NCBI GenBank assembly: GCA_973895155.1
Contig: OZ316899.1
Span: 10,106,001 to 10,170,000, forward strand
Source: Marsupella aquatica
Lineage: Eukaryota; Marchantiophyta
Direction of reading: 5' to 3'
DNA length: 64,000 nt
The number at the start of each line of letters is the position of its first letter. Position 1 is the first letter of the stretch. The translations under genes were made by a program, and so were the position numbers. Shown here piece after piece: positions 9,950-20,228 of the stretch. The notes below the pieces were generated by a model. That model saw nothing but the letters and a program-made list of their open reading frames with translations. It searched no databases and was not told the origin of the DNA.

Positions 9950-10615
9950 AATACGACACTTTTCGCGGATTACAACGTCTATACCATATGCATATTGAAT
10001 GTGTATCCCTAAACCCCAACTGCCTACCCAAATAATGCTCACCCCATTGTAACCCTAGCTTAAGTGTGTTTATAACCTCCAATAAGGTTGTATGGCAGGG
10101 TCCGACATAATATACGGGGCGTCGTTCATTCATAAAGTTACCAAGCTTCTCACAAGGTATGACCCAGACGTAGTCTTCCACTTTCACACAACGTCGTTCA
10201 TGACATCGATATATGATAACAACGTCTTATCACACCACGTAAACCAATGAACGAATTCACATTACATCAAACGGAACGGTGTCCCAGACATCGTTACAAA
10301 CACTGACGTTGTCTTATACGAGGGAGTCAACGTCGTCAATCACGACGTTTTGTTTGTATTAACGTCAGTTCGTGCGACGTTCAATGGACATGGAAATCTA
10401 CATTAGCCCAGTACTCTAACGATGCATAGGACGTCGTGCACACAAAGAACCACGTTGGCGGTGTGGCAATGTGCATTGTGTGAGACGACGTAAGAAACCA
10501 CGTCAATATAGACGTCCAGAACGTTGCCAATTTTACCTTGGGGATTCCGTGTTTCCGTTTAGAGTTTCATACGTCGAGATTAGCCTGTTGTGAGGCAACG
10601 TTAAGTTGAGTCAAA
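9950..10615. repeat. Right-hand ACGTCG-type repeat block of CACTA copy A
   Basis: The region is non-coding downstream of the RS-rich gene and dense in acgtcg, aacgacgtt and aacgtt. It is about 650 bp, the longest such block in the window, and ends abruptly at the gypsy integrase scrap. It is plausibly the subterminal region of the element, but no CACTA end is visible. Confidence 0.55.
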
Positions 10616-10617
10616 AT

Positions 10618-10965
10618 GTAGTTGTGATCCAACTCCTCAATCTTGGGCAACCTGCTATCTAGCCATTCCTCTGGTTTAGGATGCTCCTCATTGGTGCAAT
10701 CAGTCCTTAACTCTGACTCCACAATTGATAATGGGTTCTATCCATAGACCAAGAAGTAAGGGCTCTTCCCAGTGGTGCTCTTCTCAGCTGTATTGTATGC
10801 ATCAACAGCTGAAGCAAGCTTCTTATCCCAATTGGACTTATGTGCTTCAACCATCTTGGTTAGAATGGTGCACACAATTCCATTAGCTCTCTCAGTCAAG
10901 CCATTAGCCTTGGGGTTGTAGGGTGTAGTGGGCCTATGCCTGATTTGGTATTGCTCAGTGATGGT
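10618..10965 (-). pseudogene. Ty3-gypsy integrase fragment
   Basis: The minus-strand frame encodes RPTTPYNPKANGLTERANG, then NWDKKLASAVDAYN, then KSTTGKSPYFLVYG. This is the third catalytic-Glu helix and following region of a gypsy integrase. A TAG at 10,738-10,740 interrupts the frame, which then continues with NEEHPKPEEWLD. It is about 60% similar over this stretch to the integrase of the gypsy element at 52-58 kb but is clearly a different, older lineage. No LTR is visible nearby. Confidence 0.8.
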
Positions 10966-11435
10966 TTCCTTGAAACGTTTTATATTTTTTATAAATTTTG
11001 CCACGCAAACCCCATGGTAGAGGAAACAAACAGGCACACAAAAGCCAGCCGACCAAGCAGCTCAGAAACAAACATAGCAATACAACACCAACAGCGAGAT
11101 CCAATACCCGCTCACCGGCCAATGGCCCCAAACCGTCAATCCGTTTTCCCTCCCATGGCCTTTATTTGGAACAATCAGCCCCAAAGCTTAGCCTACAGTA
11201 GCTACCTATCACTGCCCACAGTATCTGCCTAACCCGATGTGACCCATATATCCCTTTGTTTCAACCATTCTAATTGCTCACAGTTTATCATTTCCTTAGC
11301 ACATACTAATCGCGTTTTTTGGTTGCACACAGGCAGTGTGAGCAAAATGGTAGAAACATGGTCAGCAGCCCCCACTAGGATAAATCTGTAGTCCATTTTC
11401 TGGTGCCATTTTCTTGGAACATGTGTTTGTTGCGC

Positions 11436-11842
11436 CTAAGCCACAATGACCGCAACATCTGATATAGGATCACCATCATTACCACCTTGCCATGGTGCCG
11501 ACCGATAGCGGAGTCCACCAACCCAATCAATCCCCCAAAATATCCAGCAAAAAGACCACCAAAGCTCTGTGAGCAGAGAGCCCAACATTTCTATGCATGT
11601 GTTTATTCCAAAAATAGATGTGGATAGGTTTCCAATTGCCCAGGGCAAAGCTTACATTCCCCATTACCTTTACCAATTCTAGCAGCCCTCACTCCGGTGA
11701 ACAGTCCGGATGCAATTACTCTCCACATAAAGGTTTTGGCTTGCATTGCCATGCCTGAACCCCAGATGCCAACCCAACGGGTATAACCACCATGACAGCA
11801 AATAGTTAATAGATTTGCTGTTACGAGCAAAAATTTACTCAT
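11436..11842 (-). pseudogene. LINE (non-LTR) reverse-transcriptase 3' fragment, zf-RVT region
   Basis: The minus-strand translation MAMQAKTFMWRVIASGLFTG, then CKLCPGQLETYPHLF matches the zf-RVT segment (kxFxWR...L.T..R......C.lC....E...HLf) near the C-terminus of plant LINE ORF2. A second frame (11,436-11,648) continues with Trp-rich sequence that could be the tail after a frameshift. There is no RT or endonuclease domain, so it is a 5'-truncated remnant. Confidence 0.65.
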
Positions 11843-11849
11843 ACAAGGA

Positions 11850-12480
11850 ATTCAATTACTAATAGCAGAAAATCTGTTTACTCATACAAGAAACTATTTA
11901 CTTGTACGAGTTTTCTAGGTTATTCAAAGTTGACAAAAAGGGCTCCATGTTAAAAAACAACAACCATATAAGCGCTCACTGAAATGCTGACATAATGGGG
12001 CCCATCATTCAATGATAAATAACAAACAATATAAAGGTCATTATAAGAAGGCGCGCTTTATTTAACAGTCAATATGTTTGCTATTTGTTGCAAATTTTGG
12101 CTAGCGCCAGGAGCTAGCGACAGACACTCCATATTTTTGGATAAGAAACGGGTACTTCTTTTGACCGTTAGAAAAGACAAATTCCACTTAGAGTTGTTCA
12201 ACGTCACCAAATTGACTACATGTCCGTTTCATTCTGTCGATCAAGTAGGTAACGGACTTCGCCCAATGTCAGAACTGGTTGACTAGATAGTGTCGAATCG
12301 TGAGGACTCAACTTCAACTCAGTCCTGAATACCCAATATAGATATTTGCAAGGCATGTAAGACTTCCTATAAATGTGCCTACAATAGAAATCCTCACATG
12401 AACAGCAAGGGAAACAACAAATCATGCACCCAATAAGAGGCAGCAGTCCTCTCATGTTCAATCATGTGTTCTGATACAAT
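11850..12480. other. No recognisable gene
   Basis: AT-rich sequence with two related strings (ttactcatacaagaa at about 11,835 and 11,880). A 70-codon plus-strand ORF at 12,074-12,286 has no family resemblance that I can see. Confidence 0.4.
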
Positions 12481-12481
12481 A

Positions 12482-13342
12482 CTACTTTCCCCACGCATTC
12501 CCACTCGTGACATCTCTCTCGCATACGAGGCTCATTACTTCTGTTTTGAATGCTTCGATCTTCTTGTAATGTGTTTGAGTTAGATTCACTCTTTGTAAGC
12601 ACTTCCTTCCATTCCTGGAGCCACATCTGAAAATTGGGTCCGCTAAATTGATCCTCTCTTGGAACAAATTCACATCGATGCGTAACTCAAATGGGGATGG
12701 CTCTTGACCTTCCCTTACCTCTCTTGTCCCAATTAGTCCTTGTTCTCTCAAGAATTGGATCTCGCCCTCCTGGAGATTGGTCCCTCTCGCAATGGGAAAA
12801 ACGGGTGGTATATTGGGAATGTTTGAAACACCTCTTCTTGGCCGACTTTTGTGACATTTGTTGTTTGGGCAAAACCATATCTGGTCCGGATGAGGTTCTC
12901 CTCTAAAAAGTCTACATCCTCTTACAAATATTGCGACAACTCCTTCTGGATTTGGAAACCCAATCTTCTTTACTTGATTTCGACATTCATAGCGGCTCCT
13001 TCTCCAACCAAGCGTCCCATGGCAAGTTGGACCAGCACCACGTTTTGAAGTTTGTTGGAGCTGCCACAGACCTGGAGCTATGTCACTTTCCATCGGGAGA
13101 AGAGATTCCTCAGGCGTGGCCTCACCTTGATGTATGATGGGAGGAACAAAAGATCTTGTTGTTTGACGTGAGGGTGTTTCAAGGACGACGACCTCCTCAG
13201 AATCTTCACTCTCAATTTGAGACAAATTAACAATGCCACTTCCACCATCACAAGGGGTGGAAGACATCTTCTCAAAGTCTGTGGAATGGAGGTTTCTCCG
13301 CTTCAAACCCCTTGTATTTGGTGAAGTCACAAGGATACACAA
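12482..13342 (-). CDS. Uncharacterised 286-codon ORF with a small Cys motif
   Basis: The open frame runs from an ATG at 13,342 (MCILVTSPNTRG) to TAG at 12,482-12,484. The translation has a Ser/Glu-rich N-terminal third. The middle contains GFPNPEGVVAIFVRGCRLF and IWFCPNNKCHKSRPRRG, and the C-terminal part contains LADPIFRCGSRNGRKCLQRV. The C....C..H and paired Cys motifs could bind metal. I do not recognise a family. It sits between a LINE scrap and the ACGTCG-rich left edge of CACTA copy B, with an acceptor-like ttgtag just upstream of the ATG on its own strand. It may be the 3' exon of a transposon or host gene. Confidence 0.4.
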   Translation of the reverse strand: MCILVTSPNTRGLKRRNLHSTDFEKMSSTPCDGGSGIVNLSQIESEDSEEVVVLETPSRQTTRSFVPPIIHQGEATPEESLLPMESDIAPGLWQLQQTSKRGAGPTCHGTLGWRRSRYECRNQVKKIGFPNPEGVVAIFVRGCRLFRGEPHPDQIWFCPNNKCHKSRPRRGVSNIPNIPPVFPIARGTNLQEGEIQFLREQGLIGTREVREGQEPSPFELRIDVNLFQERINLADPIFRCGSRNGRKCLQRVNLTQTHYKKIEAFKTEVMSLVCERDVTSGNAWGK

Positions 13343-13349
13343 CTACAAT

Positions 13350-13740
13350 TTTTAACGTTGCGTGCCTTATGAATGTCTTCAACGTAGACGTTCAATTGGA
13401 TCACGTCAAAGAAGACGTTGTTCCATATAGCTGAAGACGTTAGGCCAACGTCGTAGAATATGGCACGACAATTGGAACTATTTTTACGTTGTTTGATACA
13501 ACGTAAGGTTAACGTCTCCTCATCAGGGTAATTAAACGTTGTCTAAAAAGAGGTAAAATTAATTGTGTCGTACAGGACGTCATAATATATAGTTTGTTGG
13601 ACAACGTTTAAAAGTATGTTGGAATCTGCGAGGTTAAATCCATTCTGGAGCTCTCATCGACGTTTGAGAGTTACTCTGCCACATGATACGTCCAAGACAT
13701 CATTTTGGTCGACGTAAATGACAGAAATTCCTTGCTGACT
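13350..13740. repeat. ACGTCG-type repeat block at the left of CACTA copy B
   Basis: Repeated aacgtt, gacgtt, acgtcg and tacgtt motifs on both strands occur immediately upstream of the small gene. The corresponding part of copy A lies outside the window. Confidence 0.55.
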
Positions 13741-13869
13741 TGGGTTTTCTACCTGTGGCTTTTGGTTCATAGTTGCTAAGACCTTCCAAGACTTGCATTC
13801 AAGAGTTTTTGAGTGAGCTCTCGTCTTGAGTAGGGAGAAATTTATGTGGGGGATAGAAAGTGCTAAGCT

Positions 13870-14430
13870 ATGGTGCGCAAGCTATTCAAGGATGTGCATT
13901 GTTGCTTCCTTCCTCTCGGTGAAGAGGACAAGACTATGCGTGGGTTCTTTTGTCGTGGAGGTGTTATTGAGAAGTTGTGTACCTCAGAGACAGACTACTT
14001 GCTGGCCTATACCTAGAAAGATGTTGTTGAGCACTTCAATGACTACCCTGGATTGATTGAGCACTTTGCAGAGATAGTGCATTTCATTTCTATCCGTTGG
14101 GTTGAGTGCTCCATTCTGGCTAACAAGGAGTTGGATCCAGGAGACTTCTTGTTGCAACCGAGTGATCATGAGATCCTTGATGATTTGCCCAAGTTTGATG
14201 ATGGTGAGGCATATCCACCTACCTTCTCTAAATATGAGTTATTGCCTACTGAGCTTGGGATTGTATTGTAGGATTACAAGGAAAGCTGTGTAGCTGAGGT
14301 TGAGGCTGAAAGGCTGAAGGTTGGGGAAGCGGTTGTGCGGAAGAAATGGAACCAGAGCCAGAGGCGTGATTCCTACAAAGCAAGGAAGGCCGATGAGGAG
14401 TACTACTGGTCTGGTGAAGGGACCCCTTAA
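13870..14430 (+). pseudogene. Small CACTA-associated gene, copy B (broken)
   Basis: This is the homologue of 97-657 (about 80% identical protein), running from ATG at 13,870 to TAA at 14,428-14,430 without indels. It is broken by TAG at 14,014-14,016, where copy A has TGG, and by another TAG near 14,269, where copy A has TAT. The conserved ends (MVRKLFKDVHC and EEYYWSGEGTP) and the identical length show that the two copies derive from one gene. The TGG-to-TAG change is a transition. Function is unknown, as for copy A. Confidence 0.6.
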
Positions 14431-14629
14431 GCAACAATACTTCAAATCGCAGCTGGTGGTGGGGTTTAGGTTACATGATTTGCATAGGTTAGCATTGCTT
14501 TAGTGGAAAGACAATGTGTTGTGAAATGTAGTTGTGTGTTCATATCACCTTAATAAAGACACCCATGATTGTATTATTTTGATTGTGCCGGTGAATGTGT
14601 TCTTTCAGTGTGTGCACTGTGAGTAACAT

Positions 14630-14860
14630 CGCCCCTCACACGTTACGTTGTCCTTTACGTTGTCCCGCAATATTTTATATATCATAATAAGACATTCCAC
14701 AATGTACATCCTTTAGGGCTACGTGTATTTATGTCACAATTTAGTATCACGTTGTGTAGGGCTACGTGAGAACAACGTTAAGTTAGGGTTTACATCATTT
14801 TTGGTGGGGTTTTGTGATGACGTACGGGTTGTCTACGTCATTTTGGGTGTTACAAATGGG
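14630..14860. repeat. ACGT-type repeats between the small gene and the transposase remnant, copy B
   Basis: Sparse motifs (acgttacgttg, ttacgttgtc, aacgttaag, tgacgtacg) stand in the same position as 770-1,110 of copy A but are more decayed. Confidence 0.45.
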
Positions 14861-14969
14861 ATGTTTAATTATATAAATGATGTAAATGAGGACTGTCCAA
14901 CCAGATCTGTATATATGTAAAGGATGGCTACGGCCAATATACATGCATTTAAAGCATCATGACAGTGGT

Positions 14970-15121
14970 GATGGTCATATCAATCAGCATCGTCTATAAT
15001 TGCTGATTGCATCAAACCCTTCCTTCACCGTGGGAAGATGGGAATGACAATGGACCACCCTCTCATAGCCTGCATGGGCACCATAATACACTGATCCACT
15101 TGGCTAGGAAAAACTATGGTA
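14970..15121 (-). pseudogene. 3' tail of copy B DUF4216 region, left of the copia insertion
   Basis: Sequence here (for example gatccacttggctagg at about 15,093) aligns with copy A around 1,300-1,430. It breaks off at the copia target site tggta and resumes at 21,492. Confidence 0.7.
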
Positions 15122-15256
15122 TGTTACAAACCATATGCTCCAACAATGTAATCAATCTTATTCATGTGTCCAATATATATACATGAGGTAGTTGAGTTAG
15201 ATCTTGGTTAGATCTTAACTCGGGTTAAGATATCTAATCCTAGTTAGGGTATAACA
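15122..15256 (-). repeat. Copia 3' LTR (135 bp)
   Basis: TG...CA-bounded and flanked on its outer side by the target duplication tggta. Contains TATATATA near 15,173-15,182, a likely TATA box when read on the element's strand. Very short for a plant copia LTR. Confidence 0.93.
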
Positions 15257-15623
15257 CTCCCCCTTGGGTGTTATAGTTTTTGATGAAATTATAACAACCA
15301 ATCTAAGTTGCTATCAGTTAGATATCTTCTACCTATGTTATATTGTGAGATGATGGAGGTGCAGTCTCATTAAAACCTTCCCTACTAACATCATGGAAGG
15401 AAAGAGTATTGCCACCTTCCATCTCTTTTGTATGATCTATTTTGTATGTATGTTAGGTCTAGAGTACAATATTGGTTTTATTTGTGTTTTCTATGTTGTT
15501 AGGTTCCATAGAGGTTGTTGTCTCCATCGTCTCCATTGTACTGTATTTGAGTTATTGTTGTTCTTGAGGATGTCTTGATCTCCTTTGTGGTAGTATTGAT
15601 GGTTGCTTCTTCATAGTAAGTAA

Positions 15624-18600
15624 TCATTCTTCTTCAATGGTGTTGTTGTAGAAAAATCCATTCTCCCCCTCAATGTTAGAATCCTGCATCAGTTTCTTAA
15701 GACTTCGCATCCCCAAGAGGTGAGTTAGTGTTCTATGAGTAGATGGGGGTAGAGATTTTGTTAGGATGTCGGCCAGGTTCTTTTCTCCTGAAATCCATTG
15801 TATGTCGATGTCTTTTCCTTGTTGTTCATGTGAGAAAAAGAACTTGGGTGCAATATGTTTTGTGCGTTCACCTTTTATAAATCCTGATTTGATTTGAGTG
15901 ATGCATGACATATTCTCTTCAAATATAGTTGTAGGCATGGTTAAGTTTTGTTTACCTATTTGAATAAGAATATGGTCTATTACTTGCCTTAGCCATAAAC
16001 ATTCTCTAGTAGCCTCATAAAGGGCAATAATTTCTGAATGGTTTGAAGAAGTGGTTGCAAGTGTTTGCTTAGTACTTCTCCAAGATATTGGTGTTGATCC
16101 CATTAAGAATATATATCCTGTTTGAGATCTACCGTCATGTGGATCAGAAAGGTATCCGGCGTCAACATATCCTGTCAACTTATGGTTATCCTCATTAGGA
16201 AAATATAGGCCGAGGTCGGATGTACCATTAAGGTATCTGAAAATCCGTTTTAGCCCGTTCCAATGTCTTATAGTGGGTTGAGAACTATGTCTCGCCAGTA
16301 GGTTGACAAAAAATGCTATGTCTGGTCTTGTTTGATTAGATAAAAACATAAGAGCACCGATAGCCGAAAGGTATGGCATATCTGAACCTAATATAGGTTC
16401 GAATTCTTCTCTTTTTCTAAACATATCCTTATCCTTATCAAGGGTACGGATGTCCATGGGGGATTTAACAGGCTTCAACATATTCATTCTGAATTGTTGT
16501 AATATTTTCTTTGTGTAAGTAGTTTGGTGTAAAAGAATGCCTTTTTCCAAATGTTCAAATTGGAGTCCAATGCAATAAGAAGTTCTGCCCATGTCTCTCA
16601 TTTCAAAAACGCTTTTTAGTGTTTGCATTGACTCATTCATCATCTTTTTCGTACCAAGGAGGTTGAGGTCATCAACATATATAGCGATGATTATGAATTC
16701 AGGCCCTTCATGCTTTATAAATAAGCAAGGAGCTATTTCAGAATTCTTATATCCCATGGATATCATTTGATTTTTGAATCTGTGGTACCATGTACGTCCA
16801 CTCTGTTTGAGTCCGTAAAGGGAACTAAGGACTTGAACTGCATACCGGGTCTTTGCTCCGGTTGCCTTATGATCCTTTCTAGGTTCTTGTAATGCAATTG
16901 CTTTAGAAGCATTGTGGAGTACCAATTTGTTCATATAGTCAAATGATTTTGCACTATTATCATTGTGCATATGTGGATTATGTTTTGAATTTGCATGGAA
17001 GTTTACTCTCTCAATGAGTTCAGGCGGGGCTTCCATATAAATCACGTTGTCCAGTTTACCATAAAGGTAAGCGGTAACAACATCCATTTGTTGCATTAAC
17101 AGTTTGTTGTGTATAGCAAATGCTATCAAATAGCGGTATGTGGTGACGTCCATGACAGGTGAGTATGTCAGGGCATAGTCAGTTCCATAAACTTGTGTGT
17201 AGCATTTAGCAACCAGCCTAGCTTTATATCTTAGTATTTCTCCTTGTGAGTTTCGCTTTTTAACAAATGTCATCCTATATCCCGTGAGGTGTTGGTCTGG
17301 GGAAGCTACGGTTATAGGTCCAAAGACTTTTCTAGATATCAAGGAGTCTAATTCGGAGTTCATGGCCTCTTGCCATTTGCTCCAATCTATTTGTTTTTGT
17401 GCTTCGGTCACTGATTTGGGATCTGGTAGGTTGTTAATATCATTTGCTACATGAGAGGCAAATATGAGATCAGGGTTGATCATCATTCTATCTAGTATGT
17501 TACCAGTGGAGTTGTAGTTAATTGCTATCTCTGGTTGGGATGGTGGTCTCGTATGGTTGGTTGGTGTAGGAGGTCTACGCTTGTTTCTAGGTTGTTTGTC
17601 GACTGCTCCTAGTGGTCTCCCTCTTTTGAGTTGTGGGAGTGTGTCAGAGGATAGTCTCTGATCTTGTATGCGGGATGGTGTATTAGCCGCTGGTATATGG
17701 GATTTAGTTACGTGTGTAGCATCAGCAAATGAGTCGGGTAGGGACTCCATGATCTTGGTTAATTGAAGTATCCTATTGACTTCTAGTTCAGTTTGGTTAG
17801 TTCGAGGATCTGGGCAAAGTGCCGGGGAAGCTTGCCATGTGAGTGTTTTGGTGTATGACTTATGTTTTCCTTCTTGCGTGTTAATGGTTGGGAAAATGTT
17901 TTCATAGAAATGGCAATCGCTGAAACGGGCTTTGAATATGTCAGTGGTTGAAGGTTCCATGTATCGTATGATAGATGTTGAGTCAAATCCTACATAGATG
18001 CCTTTCCTCCGTTGTGGTCCCATTTTGGTTCTATGAGGACCTAGTATGGGGATGAGGACTTGGCATCCAAATATTCTTAGGTGTGAGATATTTGGTGGTT
18101 GCCCGAAAGCTAGGTGATAAGGTGTGTTGCTGTTAAAGGCTGATGGTCTATAAAGGAGTAGGGTTGCAGCATGTAATACTGCATGGCCCCATGCTGATGT
18201 TGGGAGTGATGATTGCATTAATAGTGGTCTAGCAATCTGTTGTATACGTTTAATAAGTGACTCCGCTAGTCCATTCTGGAAGTGGACATGGGGTACATTA
18301 TGTTGGGAGTCAATTCCATTTATTGTGCAGAATTCATCAAAGGTTCTAGAAGTGAATTCACCAGCTCCATCAGTTCTAAGGGTTCTAATTGGATTTTCAG
18401 GGAATTGTGACCGTAGTCTTAAGATGTGTGTAAGGATTCTGGGGAAGACTAGGTTGCGGGTTGATAATAAGGATACTCTAGACCACTTAGAACTGGCGTC
18501 TATCACTACCAAGAAGTATCGAAATGGTCCACTTGGTGGGTCGATTGGTCCGCATACGTCCGCATGGAGTCTCTCGAGGAATGCGGGGATATGGTTTTCG

Positions 18601-20228
18601 GTTTTTGGGATGGAGGGGGCGGTAATCATCTTGCCCTGGGAGCAGGCAATGCATGGTTTTTGGAATGACCTTGGGTGACAGGTCTTTGGTATTCCTGTTG
18701 AGTTGTTGACTATCCTATGGAACATGCTGGTTCCTGGGTGTCCCAATCTCATGTGCCATGTCTCGGTGATATCTTTGGGTTCGACCCCTAGGTTATAACA
18801 TTGGTTTTGGGTGATGTAGAACCCTGAAGGGTGGGTCGAGATGGTTTCTCTAATGATTATCCCTCCTGGTGAGTGTGATGTTATTTGCAGTACTTCTTGT
18901 AAGTTTTGGATGTTTGTTTGGATATGGTAGTTGTTGGCTCTAATATCTTGGAAACTCAGAAGGTTCCTCCTTGCTTTGGGGGCATATATGGCTGATGGGC
19001 ATCTAATTATTGTGCCTCCAGGGAGAGTTAAGGTGGCTCTTCCGTGACCTTCTTCTATTTGGCTTTCTCCGGTTATAGTGATTATTTGTCTTTGGGAAGG
19101 GATAATTTCATGGAAATATTTTCTATTTCGGAGGATGGTGTGTGATGTACCGCTGTCTATAATGCATACATCTATATCCTCTAGCTCAGGTGGGGGGTCT
19201 ACCATATGAATTTCTGGTATAATCTCAGGTGATTCCAGGTAAACTCCATGGGTTTCAAGTTTTGATCCATCTAAACTTTGTTTGTAGAGTTTCACGAGAT
19301 GGGCTGGGGCATGGCATACCTTTTGGGTGTGACCTTTTGTACCGCACCTGAAGCATGTGATCGAGTTGTTTGAGTTGTTTCTTGACTTCTCTTGGTAGTC
19401 GTTGCGGCCTCGTTTCCATGTGGTCCTTCCTGGGAAATTGTTTCTTCCACGGCCCCTTCCGCGGTTGCTGAATCCTCCTCTGGATCCTCCTCTGTAGGAG
19501 TAGTTCGATCGTCCTCCCTTCGTTCCTCTTCCCCTATATGAGCCTCTCCCCCTGAATTTACTTGTATTTCTATCATAAGGTGTGGTCAAGTTAGCTTCTC
19601 TCAGTTTCTCGTTTATAATTAAGTTCGTCTCAGTGGGGGCAGGTATTGGGAGTGTACCCGGGGGTCTATCCTTTGCATTTGTCATGAGTAGGATTGAGTT
19701 TTGTTCTGCCAAGAGCATGTGTGCTATTAGTGCTGAGTATTTAGTGAATGCCATGTTTCTATACTGGTTTGAGATTACCAAGTTTGTAGGGTGAAATGTT
19801 GCTAGTGTCTTTTCGATTTGTTGTTTATCATTCACTGGTTCACCGCACATCTGGAGTTCGTTCGAGATGCGGAACATCTCGCTGTTGTATAAGTCTACCG
19901 TTTTGAAATCTTGCACTCTTAATGTTACCCATGCTTGTAGCGCATTTGGTAAGTTTATAGTTGTTATGTGTTCAAATCTCTCTTTCAATGCATCCCATAG
20001 GAGCCTTGGGTTGTATATCGTCTTATATTGATGTTTTAATGGTTCTATTAAGTGGTGTCTTAGTAGGACTAGTGCTTGGGCCTTCTGGTATTGGTCCACC
20101 CCAATGTCGGTATGTATTGTTTCTGGGATTCTTTTTGCGGTGAGGTTAACCTCCACGTCTATTGTCCAATCATTATAGTTCTTCCCGTCAATTCTTAGTG
20201 CTGGGAATAATAGTTTCTCCATTGCCAT
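15624..20228 (-). CDS. Copia gag-pol polyprotein, intact 1,534 codons
   Basis: One frame encodes all functions in copia order. The gag starts MEKLLFPALRIDGKNYNDW. A CCHC knuckle (CFRCGTKGHTQKVC, about residue 290) follows Arg/Gly-rich sequence. The aspartic protease has DSGTSHTIL near 355. The integrase has an HHCC finger (HMRLGHPG ... CIACSQGK, about 495-535) and the catalytic core (HADVCGPID, then LRTDGAGEFTS). The reverse transcriptase has YVDDLNLLG near 1,183. The RNase H has GYVDAGYLSD near 1,355 and the SNHSEIIAL motif. Catalytic residues are present and there are no stops, so the protein could be functional. The element lies inside the CACTA copy B transposase. Confidence 0.95.
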   Translation of the reverse strand: MAMEKLLFPALRIDGKNYNDWTIDVEVNLTAKRIPETIHTDIGVDQYQKAQALVLLRHHLIEPLKHQYKTIYNPRLLWDALKERFEHITTINLPNALQAWVTLRVQDFKTVDLYNSEMFRISNELQMCGEPVNDKQQIEKTLATFHPTNLVISNQYRNMAFTKYSALIAHMLLAEQNSILLMTNAKDRPPGTLPIPAPTETNLIINEKLREANLTTPYDRNTSKFRGRGSYRGRGTKGGRSNYSYRGGSRGGFSNRGRGRGRNNFPGRTTWKRGRNDYQEKSRNNSNNSITCFRCGTKGHTQKVCHAPAHLVKLYKQSLDGSKLETHGVYLESPEIIPEIHMVDPPPELEDIDVCIIDSGTSHTILRNRKYFHEIIPSQRQIITITGESQIEEGHGRATLTLPGGTIIRCPSAIYAPKARRNLLSFQDIRANNYHIQTNIQNLQEVLQITSHSPGGIIIRETISTHPSGFYITQNQCYNLGVEPKDITETWHMRLGHPGTSMFHRIVNNSTGIPKTCHPRSFQKPCIACSQGKMITAPSIPKTENHIPAFLERLHADVCGPIDPPSGPFRYFLVVIDASSKWSRVSLLSTRNLVFPRILTHILRLRSQFPENPIRTLRTDGAGEFTSRTFDEFCTINGIDSQHNVPHVHFQNGLAESLIKRIQQIARPLLMQSSLPTSAWGHAVLHAATLLLYRPSAFNSNTPYHLAFGQPPNISHLRIFGCQVLIPILGPHRTKMGPQRRKGIYVGFDSTSIIRYMEPSTTDIFKARFSDCHFYENIFPTINTQEGKHKSYTKTLTWQASPALCPDPRTNQTELEVNRILQLTKIMESLPDSFADATHVTKSHIPAANTPSRIQDQRLSSDTLPQLKRGRPLGAVDKQPRNKRRPPTPTNHTRPPSQPEIAINYNSTGNILDRMMINPDLIFASHVANDINNLPDPKSVTEAQKQIDWSKWQEAMNSELDSLISRKVFGPITVASPDQHLTGYRMTFVKKRNSQGEILRYKARLVAKCYTQVYGTDYALTYSPVMDVTTYRYLIAFAIHNKLLMQQMDVVTAYLYGKLDNVIYMEAPPELIERVNFHANSKHNPHMHNDNSAKSFDYMNKLVLHNASKAIALQEPRKDHKATGAKTRYAVQVLSSLYGLKQSGRTWYHRFKNQMISMGYKNSEIAPCLFIKHEGPEFIIIAIYVDDLNLLGTKKMMNESMQTLKSVFEMRDMGRTSYCIGLQFEHLEKGILLHQTTYTKKILQQFRMNMLKPVKSPMDIRTLDKDKDMFRKREEFEPILGSDMPYLSAIGALMFLSNQTRPDIAFFVNLLARHSSQPTIRHWNGLKRIFRYLNGTSDLGLYFPNEDNHKLTGYVDAGYLSDPHDGRSQTGYIFLMGSTPISWRSTKQTLATTSSNHSEIIALYEATRECLWLRQVIDHILIQIGKQNLTMPTTIFEENMSCITQIKSGFIKGERTKHIAPKFFFSHEQQGKDIDIQWISGEKNLADILTKSLPPSTHRTLTHLLGMRSLKKLMQDSNIEGENGFFYNNTIEEE

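Larger units (their letters stand above)
1..10620. mobile_element. CACTA (En/Spm) DNA transposon, copy A, decayed; left end outside window
   Basis: The block contains the full domain set of a plant CACTA transposase on the minus strand (Transpos_assoc, TNP2, DUF4218, DUF4216). It is flanked by plus-strand genes at 97-657 and 7,713-9,878. Short ACGTCG/AACGTT repeats lie between the genes and in introns, as subterminal repeats do in CACTA elements. A second copy of the first 5.2 kb or so starts near 13,350, which supports a repeated unit. I found no CACTA terminal inverted repeat at either end, so the limits are approximate. A 'ccggggcat' string near 7,553 resembles the CACTA terminus at 29,906, but it lacks the CACTA start. 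Confidence 0.75.

Noticed and set aside
18325-18678. 117-codon plus-strand ORF inside copia
   Set aside because: It is a shadow of the integrase coding region on the other strand.
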